Shown in pieces: positions 5,772 through 14,885 of a stretch of DNA of 33,544 nucleotides. Location of the stretch: IMG/VR virus record IMGVR_UViG_3300009104_000069, positions 1 through 33,544 of that record. One strand, given 5' to 3'. The stretch comes from a virus. The notes under the pieces are model-generated. The model had not been told where the DNA came from, searched no databases, and was given only the letters and a program-made list of their open reading frames with translations. Made by a program: the position numbers and the translations under genes. Each line of letters opens with the position of its first letter. Position 1 is the stretch's first letter.

Positions 5772-7448
5772 ATGAAATTCCATGATTTTAGTCCGTTCTA
5801 TAGATCTTCGGAAGGTATCAAGCCCAAGGTTTCAGGTGATCGACTGTTAGATAGTCCGTTGGTAGCGGATGTTCAGAGTGGTGCGAGTTACAGGTTCGAT
5901 GGTAGTGATGATGTGGTGGCTATAGCACACAGCACAGCACTGGAACCGTTACTGGGTGGGTTTACTGCTAGTTGCTGGTTTAAAACGTCGATGGCTTCAA
6001 ATGTTCGAGCTCCGCTTTTCGACAAAAGGCAACCTACCTACGGGACTGGATGGAACTTTTATCTGGGCAATGAAGATAAGTTTGTTTCTAGTATTGAAGA
6101 TTCTGGGAGTAGTGTTGTTGATGCAGAATCTTTAGTAGTTTCAGCCAAAGACGGGAAGTGGCATCACGCTGTGATGACTTTCTCTAGGGGTTCGACCAAT
6201 ACTGTTAATTTTTATTTAGATGGAGTTAATGTTGGTACTACAACAACTGCAAATGTTCAGGGAAGCGTAACTAATTCTAGTGTCCCTTTAAATATTGGGC
6301 GTTTTGAGGATAGTTCTGGCACTGTCAAGTGGATGGATGGCGAAATCCGTCAAGTCCGACTCCACAATCGTGCCTTATCAGCCGACGAAGTAAGAGCAGC
6401 TTATTCGGGACAGGCTGTGTCGTATGAGTATACGGGGGCTAGTCAGGCGAATTTGGTAACTAACCCATTAAACAGCGCTTATAGTCCAGATTCTAACTGG
6501 GCTAAGCAAACTGGTTGGGCGATTAATACTACCACGAACCCTACTAAGGCTGAGTGCCGGACAACAGACGATTATTCTTTTTACAATACGCCTGATAATC
6601 AAGTCAAGGGGAAACGATATAGAATTACCTTTACTATATCGGATTATGTATCAGGTGGGGTAACTGTTGATGATGATTACAACCAAGATCGGACTCTTTT
6701 TGACGAAAATGGCACACATACGCATGAGTATACGGCTACTACAACCCATACTATATTTTTTGGACAGAACGGAACAACTACAAATTTAGATATTAGTGAC
6801 ATCTCAGTAGTTCAACTCGGTTGCGTGGCTGAATACCTGCCGACAGGCATCAACAGTACTCAATGGGTAGACACCTCTGGTAATGGGCTTAACGGGTCTA
6901 CCAGTACGGCTACAGCCGTTAATCACGAAGTCGGCACAATTACGGCAACAGGCGTGGTTGAAGTCAACAATGGTATCAAGTTCCCTGCTACAGCGGTGGC
7001 TAGTGCGGATGCTAATACGCTGGATGATTATGAAGAGGGTACTTGGACTCCAGTTGCTATAGGGACTACTTCCAACCCAACTGCCCCAAGTGCTTGGGGA
7101 ACATATACAAAAATCGGGCGATTGGTAACTGTTGACTTTTATGTTCAGTGGGCTGCCAGTGGAGTCTCTGCTGGCGTTGGCGATCTAAAAATTAGCGGAT
7201 TGCCGTACAACTCTGATTCTGCGGGAACTCACGGGCAATCGGGTGTAATTGCATATGCTTGGGGGTGGGGAACTGCCAACAGGGGTGCGCCGAGTTCACT
7301 TTATGTACATCAGGGGACGGACGACTTGATGGTTCGTGTCGCTGATTCAGACCTTGGCAATAAAACTGTTACTGCTGTTGAAAGTGCTAGTGCTGCGGAT
7401 GTTACCAATAGCACTCTCTTTGGTGGGAGTATAACTTACAGGGTTTAA
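5772..7448 (+). CDS. Tail fibre / receptor-binding protein with LamG-like lectin domain
   Basis: The product has 558 residues. Residues 36-215 form a LamG/concanavalin-like domain: ASYRFDGSDDVVAIAHS, FTASCWFKTS, DGKWHHAVMTFSRG, VNFYLDGVNVGTT, GEIRQVRLHNRALSADEVRAAYSG. Residues 220-360 look like a second beta-sandwich with carbohydrate-binding character (ANLVTNPLNSAYSPDSNW). The C-terminal part begins DANTLDDYEEGTWTPVAIG, a segment common at the start of tail-fibre tip domains in environmental phages. Sections of the gene are AT-richer than the neighbours, which fits domain exchange. The likely role is host glycan recognition. It is placed upstream of TerL, together with 5451 and 7460. Confidence 0.8.
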   Translation: MKFHDFSPFYRSSEGIKPKVSGDRLLDSPLVADVQSGASYRFDGSDDVVAIAHSTALEPLLGGFTASCWFKTSMASNVRAPLFDKRQPTYGTGWNFYLGNEDKFVSSIEDSGSSVVDAESLVVSAKDGKWHHAVMTFSRGSTNTVNFYLDGVNVGTTTTANVQGSVTNSSVPLNIGRFEDSSGTVKWMDGEIRQVRLHNRALSADEVRAAYSGQAVSYEYTGASQANLVTNPLNSAYSPDSNWAKQTGWAINTTTNPTKAECRTTDDYSFYNTPDNQVKGKRYRITFTISDYVSGGVTVDDDYNQDRTLFDENGTHTHEYTATTTHTIFFGQNGTTTNLDISDISVVQLGCVAEYLPTGINSTQWVDTSGNGLNGSTSTATAVNHEVGTITATGVVEVNNGIKFPATAVASADANTLDDYEEGTWTPVAIGTTSNPTAPSAWGTYTKIGRLVTVDFYVQWAASGVSAGVGDLKISGLPYNSDSAGTHGQSGVIAYAWGWGTANRGAPSSLYVHQGTDDLMVRVADSDLGNKTVTAVESASAADVTNSTLFGGSITYRV

Positions 7449-7459
7449 GGAGCAAATAA

Positions 7460-8062
7460 ATGGCAACAACAATACAAGAAATCGAACAAATCGACGCAAT
7501 CGAGTGTCTGCCGAGCGGTGCGGTGCAGATCAAAAAAGGCACTTATTATAAGAAGACAGTAACCGAAACTCTGCCAGTGATGGAGACTTACGAGGTTAGT
7601 CGTGAGCCAGTGCTGGGCGAGGATGGCAATCCAGTGATGGAAACCAAAGCGGTGCTGGATGATGACGGTAACTTAGTGCTGGACGATGATGGCAACGCAG
7701 TTACTGAAGAAGTCGCAGTTGAGAATGTTGAATATGGTGAGCGTGATACGGGTGAGACTAGAGAAGTTAGCACCCCAACGCTGTCTCACGTTGGCAACTG
7801 GCGAGGGGTGATCGATTTGCATAACACAGGCCGAGCGGCTGAACTGCTAGGCGAGAAAGCCAAGATCGCTTATGCTCACTGGGCCACTTTCGCTCCACCG
7901 TCAGAACCCGAAGCCGAACAGTTAGCCAAGCCTGACGAATCTAATACGGTGGCTGAGATCAAGGCTTATCTGGATCAGGAAGAGATCGCTTATACCAGTA
8001 GTCAGACTAAATCTGAATTGTTGGCCTTAGTGCCAGCAGAAGGAGACGGCGATTCTGAGTAA
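7460..8062 (+). CDS. Tail-fibre-associated protein with C-terminal HeH/LEM-like motif (200 aa)
   Basis: AAGGAG lies 7 bases before the start. Residues 1-130 are acidic, with repeats such as VLDDDGNLVLDDDGNAV and VLGEDGNPVMETK. Residues 160-195 (DESNTVAEIKAYLDQEEIAYTSSQTKSELLALVPAE, quoted in two parts: DESNTVAEIKAYLDQE, then SQTKSELLALV) fit the short helix-extended-loop-helix motif found at the end of several phage tail proteins. It directly follows the fibre gene, so a fibre assembly or attachment role is plausible. It is very acidic, which would also suit a chaperone. Confidence 0.55.
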   Translation: MATTIQEIEQIDAIECLPSGAVQIKKGTYYKKTVTETLPVMETYEVSREPVLGEDGNPVMETKAVLDDDGNLVLDDDGNAVTEEVAVENVEYGERDTGETREVSTPTLSHVGNWRGVIDLHNTGRAAELLGEKAKIAYAHWATFAPPSEPEAEQLAKPDESNTVAEIKAYLDQEEIAYTSSQTKSELLALVPAEGDGDSE

Positions 8063-8289
8063 TGGCTATCCATGAATATCGAGATCATCTGATTATTACC
8101 AATCCAACCGGCGGCGGCCAATACCAGGCTGATATTTATTCTTTTGAGAAGATGACTGGCTACCTTCAGTTGCCGCCAGATGTCAGGGACCGGCAAGAAG
8201 TGCTGATCGCTCAAACGGCTGAACACGCGCTGTCAAAAGGGCAATCCTATGTTGATGGTTGCATAACTGGACTGTTTCCGCTGGCATGA
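8062..8289 (+). CDS. Hypothetical protein (75 aa)
   Basis: The start overlaps the previous stop (TAATG). The 75-residue product (MAIHEYRDHLIITNPTGG at the start, then YSFEKMTGYLQLPPDVRDR) is soluble with no recognisable domain. It has two cysteine-free halves apart from one Cys near the end. It lies in the fibre-TerL interval and is tightly coupled on both sides, so it is very likely translated. Function unknown. Confidence 0.65.
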   Translation: MAIHEYRDHLIITNPTGGGQYQADIYSFEKMTGYLQLPPDVRDRQEVLIAQTAEHALSKGQSYVDGCITGLFPLA

Positions 8290-8471
8290 TGATTAAGATA
8301 TTGAACAATATGAGGGGCAGGGTAAAAGAGGCGATTGAACAGCCCTTACGCCCGCCACTCGCCAAGCCCCTTATCAATTCAGATGCCGAGTTAGTTAAAA
8401 AAGAAAAACAACAGATCGAGGCTTACAGCAGTAAGCGATATTGGCTTCGACAACAGAAATTTGGTTGGTAA
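8286..8471 (+). CDS. Hypothetical basic protein (61 aa)
   Basis: The frame could open at TTG 8259, but ATG 8286 overlaps the previous stop as ATGA and is the better start. The product is basic (KRYWLRQQKFGW at the end), helical, and ends immediately before the TerL ATG. Its size and position just upstream of TerL would fit a small packaging accessory protein, but no family is recognised. Confidence 0.6.
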   Translation: MMIKILNNMRGRVKEAIEQPLRPPLAKPLINSDAELVKKEKQQIEAYSSKRYWLRQQKFGW

Positions 8472-10340
8472 ATGTCTCGTTTAGTAGATTTAAGCCTTTA
8501 TAGAAAGCCGTTTTTACGCCAGATGGTGCCAACCGAGATGATGGGGCTAGAACAGGCCATCGAAACTATCAACGCACCTGATAAAGAGCCGTCAGATTGG
8601 CTAACCGAAGCGGTGAAGATCGTTTATCAGGACGATCCGAGCCAATTGATCGCCAATCAGCAACCGATGGTTAATTCGATGACGGCTTTGCTAAAAATCT
8701 ATGGCAAAACCAGGCAGATGCTGGCGCTAGAACCCAACCAAACCCAACGGCGCATCATCGAAGCCGCCTTTGCCATGCAAGACGAAGGTAAACCGATCCG
8801 CATCATTGAGATGAAAGGGCGTCAACAGGGCAGCAGCACCGGCATCGGTGCCTATTGTTTCTTGCGCTCGATCTGTGAACCCAACACCAATAGCCTGATA
8901 ATCACTGAGGAAAAGGGCGGTTCAGCTAAAAATATCTTTCAGATGTACAAAACTTTTGCCGAACATCTCCCGATAGAGCTAGCCCGCGAGTTCACCCGCG
9001 AAGGCACCTTGATGAAATTTGCCCAGCCGGTAAACAGCCAAATCCGAGTCGAAGGCGGCCAGATCACTTCGTTCACTTTCCAGATCGTTCATTTGTCCGA
9101 AGCGGCTTTCTTTCGCAACTTGAGAGATACCATCTCTATGTTGTACCAGACAGTGCCTGACACGCCAGATAGTGCCATATTCTTAGAAACGACGGCCAAC
9201 CGGCATGGCGATGACTTCCATCAGGAATGGATGCGGGCCGTTGAAGGTAAATCCGACTTTTATCCGTTATTTATTCCATTTTATGAGCATGAAGAGTATC
9301 AAATTGAGTTTGAGACAGAACAACAAAAAGAACAGCTAGCCAACAGCCTCGGCAGTAAAGACAGCCACCAATACGGTAACGAACAGTTATTGATCGACAG
9401 CCATGACGGGCTGACATTAGAAAAAATGAACTGGCGTCGCCATGCTATCCGTAACCGTTGTGCCGGTTCGGTTTTCGAGTTCGATAGACAGTATCCCAGT
9501 ACCTGGGAAGTTGCCTTCAGCACCCAAACGATTTCTATTTTCGATCTGCATCGGGTGGCCCAGTTGAAATCTTTAGCCCCTGTACCAGAGTCAGGCCAGT
9601 TTGTCAGCACTGCTTCAGCCGTTCAGTTCCAACCGACTAACATACCGTTAGCCAGGATTTACAGTTTCCCTGAGAACGGGTACAAATCTGGTTATATCAT
9701 CGGTTGCGACGTAGCTGAAGGGTTGGATACCGGCGACTATTCTTGTGCGGTAATCGTTAAACGGTTGCCGTTGGAAGTGGTGGCCGTGATTCGGGCCAGC
9801 CAGGGCGATCAAATGACGCTCGATGATTTCGCTGAACAGGTCCGGTTAGCGTCAACCTTCTATGGTAACGCCCATATCTGTGTTGAGTCTAACGCTGACG
9901 GTTCGGCTGTCAATCTATTACTAGCCGAACGCGGGGCCAAGAACCTGTTACGCGAAAAAGACATCGATCTCAGCGAAAGCAGTCGTTACGGCTGGCGTAA
10001 TACTAGCAGCACCCGCCGTTTGGGGGTGGCGCTATTACAAACCCATTTCAACAAAGGCGAGTTTGCCATCTACGACGGCCAGATACTGCAAGAACTGACG
10101 AATTTTGTTACTGTCAACGGCAAACCTCAAGCGGCCAAGAAAGGCCAAGCCCGTAAGCCTGGCCAGGACGATCAGGGCTGGTTTGACGACGGTGTTTTCG
10201 CTTGTATCTCGGCTGTTTTGGCCCATGAAGGGATGCCCGCCCCCAAACCCAGCCGCTGGTTAGAGCAAAAAGAACGGCAAGCCGAGCGACGGCAATGGGA
10301 AGAAGAACGAAAACCTCAATCGGTATGGAATTATGTCTAG
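8472..10340 (+). CDS. terL: Terminase large subunit
   Basis: This 622-residue protein carries an N-terminal ATPase and a C-terminal nuclease. The ATPase has the adenine-side segment PNQTQRRIIEAAFAMQDE, a Walker A-like loop KGRQQGSST (residues 115-123) and Walker B VHLSEAAFF with the catalytic glutamate at 210. The RNaseH-like nuclease opens at about residue 409 with YIIGCDVAEGLDTGDYS, continues with AHICVESNADG, and ends with the acidic GWFDDGVFACISAVLAH. It powers DNA packaging through the portal and cuts the concatemer. The ATG directly follows the previous stop (TAAATG). The gene ends inside the start of the PP-loop gene. Confidence 0.93.
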   Translation: MSRLVDLSLYRKPFLRQMVPTEMMGLEQAIETINAPDKEPSDWLTEAVKIVYQDDPSQLIANQQPMVNSMTALLKIYGKTRQMLALEPNQTQRRIIEAAFAMQDEGKPIRIIEMKGRQQGSSTGIGAYCFLRSICEPNTNSLIITEEKGGSAKNIFQMYKTFAEHLPIELAREFTREGTLMKFAQPVNSQIRVEGGQITSFTFQIVHLSEAAFFRNLRDTISMLYQTVPDTPDSAIFLETTANRHGDDFHQEWMRAVEGKSDFYPLFIPFYEHEEYQIEFETEQQKEQLANSLGSKDSHQYGNEQLLIDSHDGLTLEKMNWRRHAIRNRCAGSVFEFDRQYPSTWEVAFSTQTISIFDLHRVAQLKSLAPVPESGQFVSTASAVQFQPTNIPLARIYSFPENGYKSGYIIGCDVAEGLDTGDYSCAVIVKRLPLEVVAVIRASQGDQMTLDDFAEQVRLASTFYGNAHICVESNADGSAVNLLLAERGAKNLLREKDIDLSESSRYGWRNTSSTRRLGVALLQTHFNKGEFAIYDGQILQELTNFVTVNGKPQAAKKGQARKPGQDDQGWFDDGVFACISAVLAHEGMPAPKPSRWLEQKERQAERRQWEEERKPQSVWNYV

Positions 10341-11064
10341 TTTGCATTTAGTTAGCATTTCTGGTGGTTTAGCTTCTGCTGTGGCGGCGAATCGGGTTTT
10401 ATCTGAATTTGATAATGTTGAACTTTGGTTTGCCGATACCTCTTGGGAAGACCCCGACTTGTACCGATTCCTTGATGATTTGGAAAAATACTGGGGGGAA
10501 AGTATTACTCGATACCAAGACGGAAGAACACCGCCAGAAATTTTTGAGGAAGAAAATATTATTGGCTCTAATCGCTTTTTGTCCTGTACTCGAAAGCTGA
10601 AAATAAAACCTTTTGTGAGCCACGTTAAAAATAATTTACCTTGTACTGTCTATCTAGGGTTAGATTGGACTGAAACCCACCGCATTAAAAAACCCAAAGA
10701 ACGCTATCAAAAAATAGGCGCGTTAATAGATTTTCCTCTCTTGTGGAATCCAAAACTGTTAAAACGCGACTATATGCAACTGGTTGAAAGTTGGGGAATT
10801 GAAATCCCTGAAATGTACCGTCAAGGATTTTCGCATAACAACTGCGGAGGGTCTTGTTTCCGCCAAGGCGCTTATGCATGGAAAAAGTTACAGCAAATTA
10901 ACCCAAGCCGGTTTAATTGGATGATGGAATGGGAAAAGCAGCAACAAAAAAAAATTGGCCCTCACACTATTTTAAAAAGTAAATCATTAGCTGATTTGCA
11001 ATTCGATTCTGATCAGCCGGTTTTGTCTGGTTTGGATGATGAGGGCTGTTTTTGTGCGTGGTAA
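10333..11064 (+). CDS. PP-loop (adenine nucleotide alpha-hydrolase / PAPS-reductase-like) protein
   Basis: This 243-residue protein starts with a PP-loop, SISGGLASAVAA (residues 8-19), followed by LWFADTSWEDPDLYRFLDD and SCTRKLKIKPF, the order seen in phage PAPS-reductase/DndC-like proteins. Cysteines at 85, 104, 171, 175, 239 and 241 (CGGSC and CFC) could bind a metal or an Fe-S cluster. The family activates a substrate by adenylation or cuts APS/PAPS. A role in sulfur-containing base or tRNA modification, or in anti-restriction, is possible. The gene is clearly AT-richer than its neighbours (22 of 60 G/C at 10501-10560 against 37 of 60 at 10201-10260). It is wedged between TerL and portal with an 8-base overlap, so it looks like a late-acquired moron. 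Confidence 0.75.
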   Translation: MSSLHLVSISGGLASAVAANRVLSEFDNVELWFADTSWEDPDLYRFLDDLEKYWGESITRYQDGRTPPEIFEEENIIGSNRFLSCTRKLKIKPFVSHVKNNLPCTVYLGLDWTETHRIKKPKERYQKIGALIDFPLLWNPKLLKRDYMQLVESWGIEIPEMYRQGFSHNNCGGSCFRQGAYAWKKLQQINPSRFNWMMEWEKQQQKKIGPHTILKSKSLADLQFDSDQPVLSGLDDEGCFCAW

Positions 11065-11085
11065 TTTTATAAATAAGGCGCAATT

Positions 11086-12918
11086 ATGTCTAACACACTA
11101 GAAAGTTTTGAGTTAATCAACGACGAAGATGATTTATTGGCAGCCATCCGATCCATGCGGAACGAAGCCGAGGATGCTATCAGCCAACGGGTTAAAGTGG
11201 CCCGTAAGTCGTGGTTGTATTTTTTGGGTAACCAATATCTGATCGAAGAGGGCGAGGCTTTAGTCGAAGCCGAGGTACCATCTTGGAAATTCAGGCTGAC
11301 TCGTAATATTGTGGCCCCCGTCGTGGACACTTTAGCCCCGATACTGGGCCAGGCTAGGCCCAAATATTTTATTAGGGCCGATTTCCCTGACTTAGATGCG
11401 GTTGTCAGTCAAAACGAACTAGGTATGCCAATCCCTACCGGTATGACAGACAAGGAATTAGCCGAGAAACTAGAAGAAATATTAGAGATGACGCACCAGC
11501 GCCGAGGCGAAGGCTTGGAAATCTCTAAGCTGTTGATGGACGTGTTAGTCAACGGCACCGGCTTCAGAAAAGTCCATTATTGCCCGTACAGCAAACAGAT
11601 CAAGTTGCCTATTCTGCCTTTCGAGGACGTCTTAGTCGATCCGATGGCTACCAGGCTAGATTTCGCTGACGCTAAATATACTATCGTTCGCACCTATCTG
11701 GACGCGGCAGACATCGAGAACCTGTACGGGCTGAAAGAGTCCGATTATGCCGAAGGCAGTGATCACAACTCGGCCAACACTGACAGCAGTGTCCACAGCG
11801 GGCGCGGATTTTTGCGACGGGTACGAAACTTTTTCAAGAGTCCTCAGGGCGACCTGAACAACGAAACTCGATACGAACGGCGGCGCTATCCGGTTTATGA
11901 AGTTTATTTCGATGCCGATCATGGTATTAGCGAGGCGTTCGATTACCGATTCGACGCTGAATCGGGCCGAAGCCAGCGAACCAGGGTAGTGGTTTGCGTC
12001 AATGAACGCAAAATCGTTTATGACGAACCTAACCCCTATTGGCATAACGAGTTTCCAGTCATCGCCTATACTGCTTCACCGCTGCCGCATGTTTTTCATG
12101 GCCGATCTGAAGTCGAACCCTTGTTGTCGATCCAGGACGGTACCAACATCCTTTATAACACCGTCATCAGTAACGCTTTGCTGATGTCTAACAGCCAATG
12201 GCTGGTCGAAGATGGTTCAGTCGATTACGGTGATCTGACAAACCAGCCAGGCTTGATCGTGCCGGTTGAGGACTTGACTAAAGTGCAACGCATCCCGCCA
12301 GCCCCAGTACCTGGCGATGTGCTTGGCTTAGTCAAAGAACTGGAGCAGACAAGCCAACAGCAGACGTCGGGTGTCAGTCCGGTACTGCAAGGCCGAGAAC
12401 CAGGCTCTAACGCTAGCGGTAAGATGGTTTCTTTGCTAACTGGTAACGCTTATTCTCGGCAAGTGCCGAAGATACAGGCTTTAGATGACAGCTATCGGCG
12501 ACAGGCCAGAGTCGAGATCAGTTTGTTGCAACAATACAAACAATTCGATGATCCGCGTGAGACTATGACTTACGATCAGGGCGAAAACTTGTTATTTAAC
12601 GAAGCTATGCGAGAACTGCTGTATTCAGTCGAAATCGATAGCAAAGCCGATGCACCGCTTAACCAAAGCGATAAGATCAATTACGCTTTTGCTATGGTTC
12701 AGGCCGGTGTTTTCGATGTCAAAGAATTTATCAGATATACGGGCGTGGAACTGAGCGAGGAACGGCGATCAGAGATATTTGACGCCATCGATCAGGCCCA
12801 AGCCTTACAACAACAGTTGGCCAGCAACCCCGTCCAGGGATTGGCCGATATTGCCGCCAGTAATCCCGCCGGTGCGGGCCTGGCACCTAACCAAGTAGCG
12901 AACCAATTAGGAGCGTAA
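11086..12918 (+). CDS. Portal protein (P22-like)
   Basis: The 610-residue size and sequence fit podovirus portals of the P22 gp1 type: an early helical part (DEDDLLAAIRSMRNEAEDA), RLTRNIVAPVVDTLAPILGQARPK (quoted from two adjoining parts), a wing with ILPFEDVLVDPMATRLDFADA, then NPYWHNEFPVIAYTASPLP, and the stem region HGRSEVEPLLSIQDGTNILYN. The Gln/Ser-rich SNASGKMVSLLTG segment is also typical. The Gln-rich C-terminus (QALQQQLASNP) may form the barrel. It forms the DNA channel at the head vertex. AAGGCG lies 7 bases before the ATG. Scaffold and coat genes follow. Confidence 0.87.
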   Translation: MSNTLESFELINDEDDLLAAIRSMRNEAEDAISQRVKVARKSWLYFLGNQYLIEEGEALVEAEVPSWKFRLTRNIVAPVVDTLAPILGQARPKYFIRADFPDLDAVVSQNELGMPIPTGMTDKELAEKLEEILEMTHQRRGEGLEISKLLMDVLVNGTGFRKVHYCPYSKQIKLPILPFEDVLVDPMATRLDFADAKYTIVRTYLDAADIENLYGLKESDYAEGSDHNSANTDSSVHSGRGFLRRVRNFFKSPQGDLNNETRYERRRYPVYEVYFDADHGISEAFDYRFDAESGRSQRTRVVVCVNERKIVYDEPNPYWHNEFPVIAYTASPLPHVFHGRSEVEPLLSIQDGTNILYNTVISNALLMSNSQWLVEDGSVDYGDLTNQPGLIVPVEDLTKVQRIPPAPVPGDVLGLVKELEQTSQQQTSGVSPVLQGREPGSNASGKMVSLLTGNAYSRQVPKIQALDDSYRRQARVEISLLQQYKQFDDPRETMTYDQGENLLFNEAMRELLYSVEIDSKADAPLNQSDKINYAFAMVQAGVFDVKEFIRYTGVELSEERRSEIFDAIDQAQALQQQLASNPVQGLADIAASNPAGAGLAPNQVANQLGA

Positions 12919-12921
12919 GCT

Positions 12922-13590
12922 ATGAACGAGCAACCTGTCAGCCCAACTTCAACTGAAGCAACTGAGGCCGAGGACTCCAATAACGTTGACCCAATAGACG
13001 CCGAGCTAAACACCCTGCGAGAGAATCTGGATAAGCAACGCTTAAACGCTAGCCAAAAGATCACCTCGATGGGCCAAGAGAAAGCCGATTTACAAGCCCA
13101 GTTGCAGCAGCAACAGGCCGAGATCGCCCAACTCAAAGCTGGTGGATATACGGATACTCAACCCCAAGAAGATGATTTATTTCAGCGAGCAGTCAGGGAA
13201 ATGGCGCATGAGATTGTTGACTTAAAACGAGTCCAATCCGAGAGCCAGCAAGCGGCTGCGGCTGATACCAAGATTCAAGAATTGCAAAAACAGTTCGGGG
13301 TTAGTGTCGATGACGCTAAACTTATCAGCGAATATAACGAGTCTGGTGATTTCGCCAGTGCTTACCGAGTGGCCGAGTTAAACAATATCCGCAACCGTCG
13401 CAAGACGGAACAAGCGGGCCAACGGGCCACCGCTGGCGCACCATTACCGCAAGCTAGAGCTAACACCTCGTCTAAGCCGACACCAGTCAGCGAAAACGAA
13501 CTAGCCGATCAGCTTGAACGGATGTCGCCCACAGAACGGGCCTCGGCTATCGCTAAAAACCCTGATCTGTTGCAAGTACTCAGGCGCTAG
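12922..13590 (+). CDS. Probable scaffolding protein
   Basis: The 222-residue product lies between portal and coat, the standard scaffold position. It is acidic at the start (TEATEAEDSNNVDPIDAE) and has a long coiled-coil with Gln-rich heptads (residues 25-75: LRENLDKQRLNASQKIT, then LQAQLQQQQAEIAQLKAGG). A middle helical region follows (FGVSVDDAKLISEYNES), then a basic, disordered stretch and a short helical C-terminus (ERASAIAKNPDLLQVLRR) that could bind the coat. AGGAG is 8 bases upstream of the ATG. The role is inferred from position and composition, since scaffolds diverge quickly. Confidence 0.7.
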   Translation: MNEQPVSPTSTEATEAEDSNNVDPIDAELNTLRENLDKQRLNASQKITSMGQEKADLQAQLQQQQAEIAQLKAGGYTDTQPQEDDLFQRAVREMAHEIVDLKRVQSESQQAAAADTKIQELQKQFGVSVDDAKLISEYNESGDFASAYRVAELNNIRNRRKTEQAGQRATAGAPLPQARANTSSKPTPVSENELADQLERMSPTERASAIAKNPDLLQVLRR

Positions 13591-13626
13591 GGTTTAGATT
13601 AACCCCGCGCCGTTGGGGGTAATACA

Positions 13627-14829
13627 ATGGCCGCAATAGGTGGTTCAGGTACCACAATTTTACAACAGATCGAGATGGCAACTCTGCCATCACAACAGGG
13701 CTTAAACACAGCCCTATTATCAAAAACTAGCCCTTTACTGAGGGTTTTACAAGAAAGCGCCAAGCGTGAAACCGGATCACCGATTCGGGCGCACGTTAGG
13801 TATAACCGCAACAATACGCAGTGGTATGAAGGTAGCGCCCAGCTTACCGCCACGCGTACTATCGCGCTATCTGCCGACGACAGTCAGACGGGAACTTCCC
13901 AGTTCGCTCAGGCCGAATACGGCTGGAAGAATTTATCAGTCAATGTTTCGATCTCAGAAGATCAGTTAGTCGAGAACGCTGGACTCAACATCAATGATCT
14001 GCTGAATATCGATAACATTTCGGGCATACCGGAGCGGGACAGAAACACGGTGTTTAACGTCTTTGCCCGTGAAGCCGAACTAATGGCCGACGACATGTCG
14101 GACAGTATGGCCACCGCGTTATGCAACTTCACCAGTGCGGGCGCTTTCGGCACTAGCGCCGATCACAATTCAACTGGTGCTGTTAACAGTATTTTCAGCC
14201 TGTTAGATAAAGGTTCTTTTGGTGGATTGGCCGCCAACGCCTTAGGCACATTCACTGACGACGGGTTGCTCAATCTGTGGATGGTGGATAACTCTAGCGG
14301 CGGGATAACTGGATCGACTACCAACAAATGGCAAGCTCGGTTAGGTGAAATCGGCCACTCGGCCTTAGATGCCGCTGTTGAAGATAACTTGTCTAAACAG
14401 TTGCTAGGTATCGCTCTACACGACACCGCCCAAGGTGGCATCGATGCAGTGGATTACGTTTTCTGTAACCCACGAATTTATGTTGCTTTAGAAATGTTGC
14501 TTGAAGGGCAAACCCAGCGCGACGAAACCATGTCTAACATCGGTTTCAATCAAAACATGACTTGGAACAGCTTCGGTACAACCATTATGGCTGATCCGTA
14601 TGTGCCTGTCCATTCCGTGATTGGTATTAACAGCAAGCACACCTATTTAGCTATCCATCCATCATTAGATTCTCAGTTCTCAGGTTTCAAAACGCACCCC
14701 GATAGAGCAGTCATCGAAGGGCAATTGAAGCTGAAAACGCAGCTAGTCTGCGACGATAGAGCTAAGAATTTCTGGCTTTACTTGGGCGATGCCGGTCCAT
14801 ACAAAGTCGGTGGAACCAATATAGCTTAA
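13627..14829 (+). CDS. Major capsid protein
   Basis: The product has 400 residues, near the usual size of P22-type coat proteins, and directly follows the scaffold. It has a helical N-terminus (TTILQQIEMATLPSQQGLN), then ESAKRETGSPIRAHVRYN, an E-loop-like segment (TRTIALSADDSQTGTSQFA, then EYGWKNLSVNVSISEDQL), a long central part, and a beta-rich end with FKTHPDRAVIEGQLKLKTQ. A GGGGGT ribosome site is 7 bases upstream. A strong terminator follows the stop, which fits a highly expressed gene with a monitored 3' end. Confidence 0.82.
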   Translation: MAAIGGSGTTILQQIEMATLPSQQGLNTALLSKTSPLLRVLQESAKRETGSPIRAHVRYNRNNTQWYEGSAQLTATRTIALSADDSQTGTSQFAQAEYGWKNLSVNVSISEDQLVENAGLNINDLLNIDNISGIPERDRNTVFNVFAREAELMADDMSDSMATALCNFTSAGAFGTSADHNSTGAVNSIFSLLDKGSFGGLAANALGTFTDDGLLNLWMVDNSSGGITGSTTNKWQARLGEIGHSALDAAVEDNLSKQLLGIALHDTAQGGIDAVDYVFCNPRIYVALEMLLEGQTQRDETMSNIGFNQNMTWNSFGTTIMADPYVPVHSVIGINSKHTYLAIHPSLDSQFSGFKTHPDRAVIEGQLKLKTQLVCDDRAKNFWLYLGDAGPYKVGGTNIA

Positions 14830-14837
14830 TCCTTATC

Positions 14838-14868
14838 GGGGCAGGGCTTCGGCTCTGTCCCCCTTTCT
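14838..14868 (+). terminator. UUCG-tetraloop terminator after the coat gene
   Basis: The hairpin 14838-14862 has GGGG-CAGGGC pairing with GCTCTG-CCCC around a C(TTCG)G tetraloop. It contains one bulged T at 14858 and one G-T pair, and CCTTTCTAT follows. This is a strong RNA hairpin in the only sizeable gap of the head gene cluster. The T-run is interrupted, so it probably attenuates transcription rather than ending it fully, reducing expression of the downstream tail genes relative to coat. Confidence 0.75.
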
Positions 14869-14885
14869 ATATAGATATAAAAATT

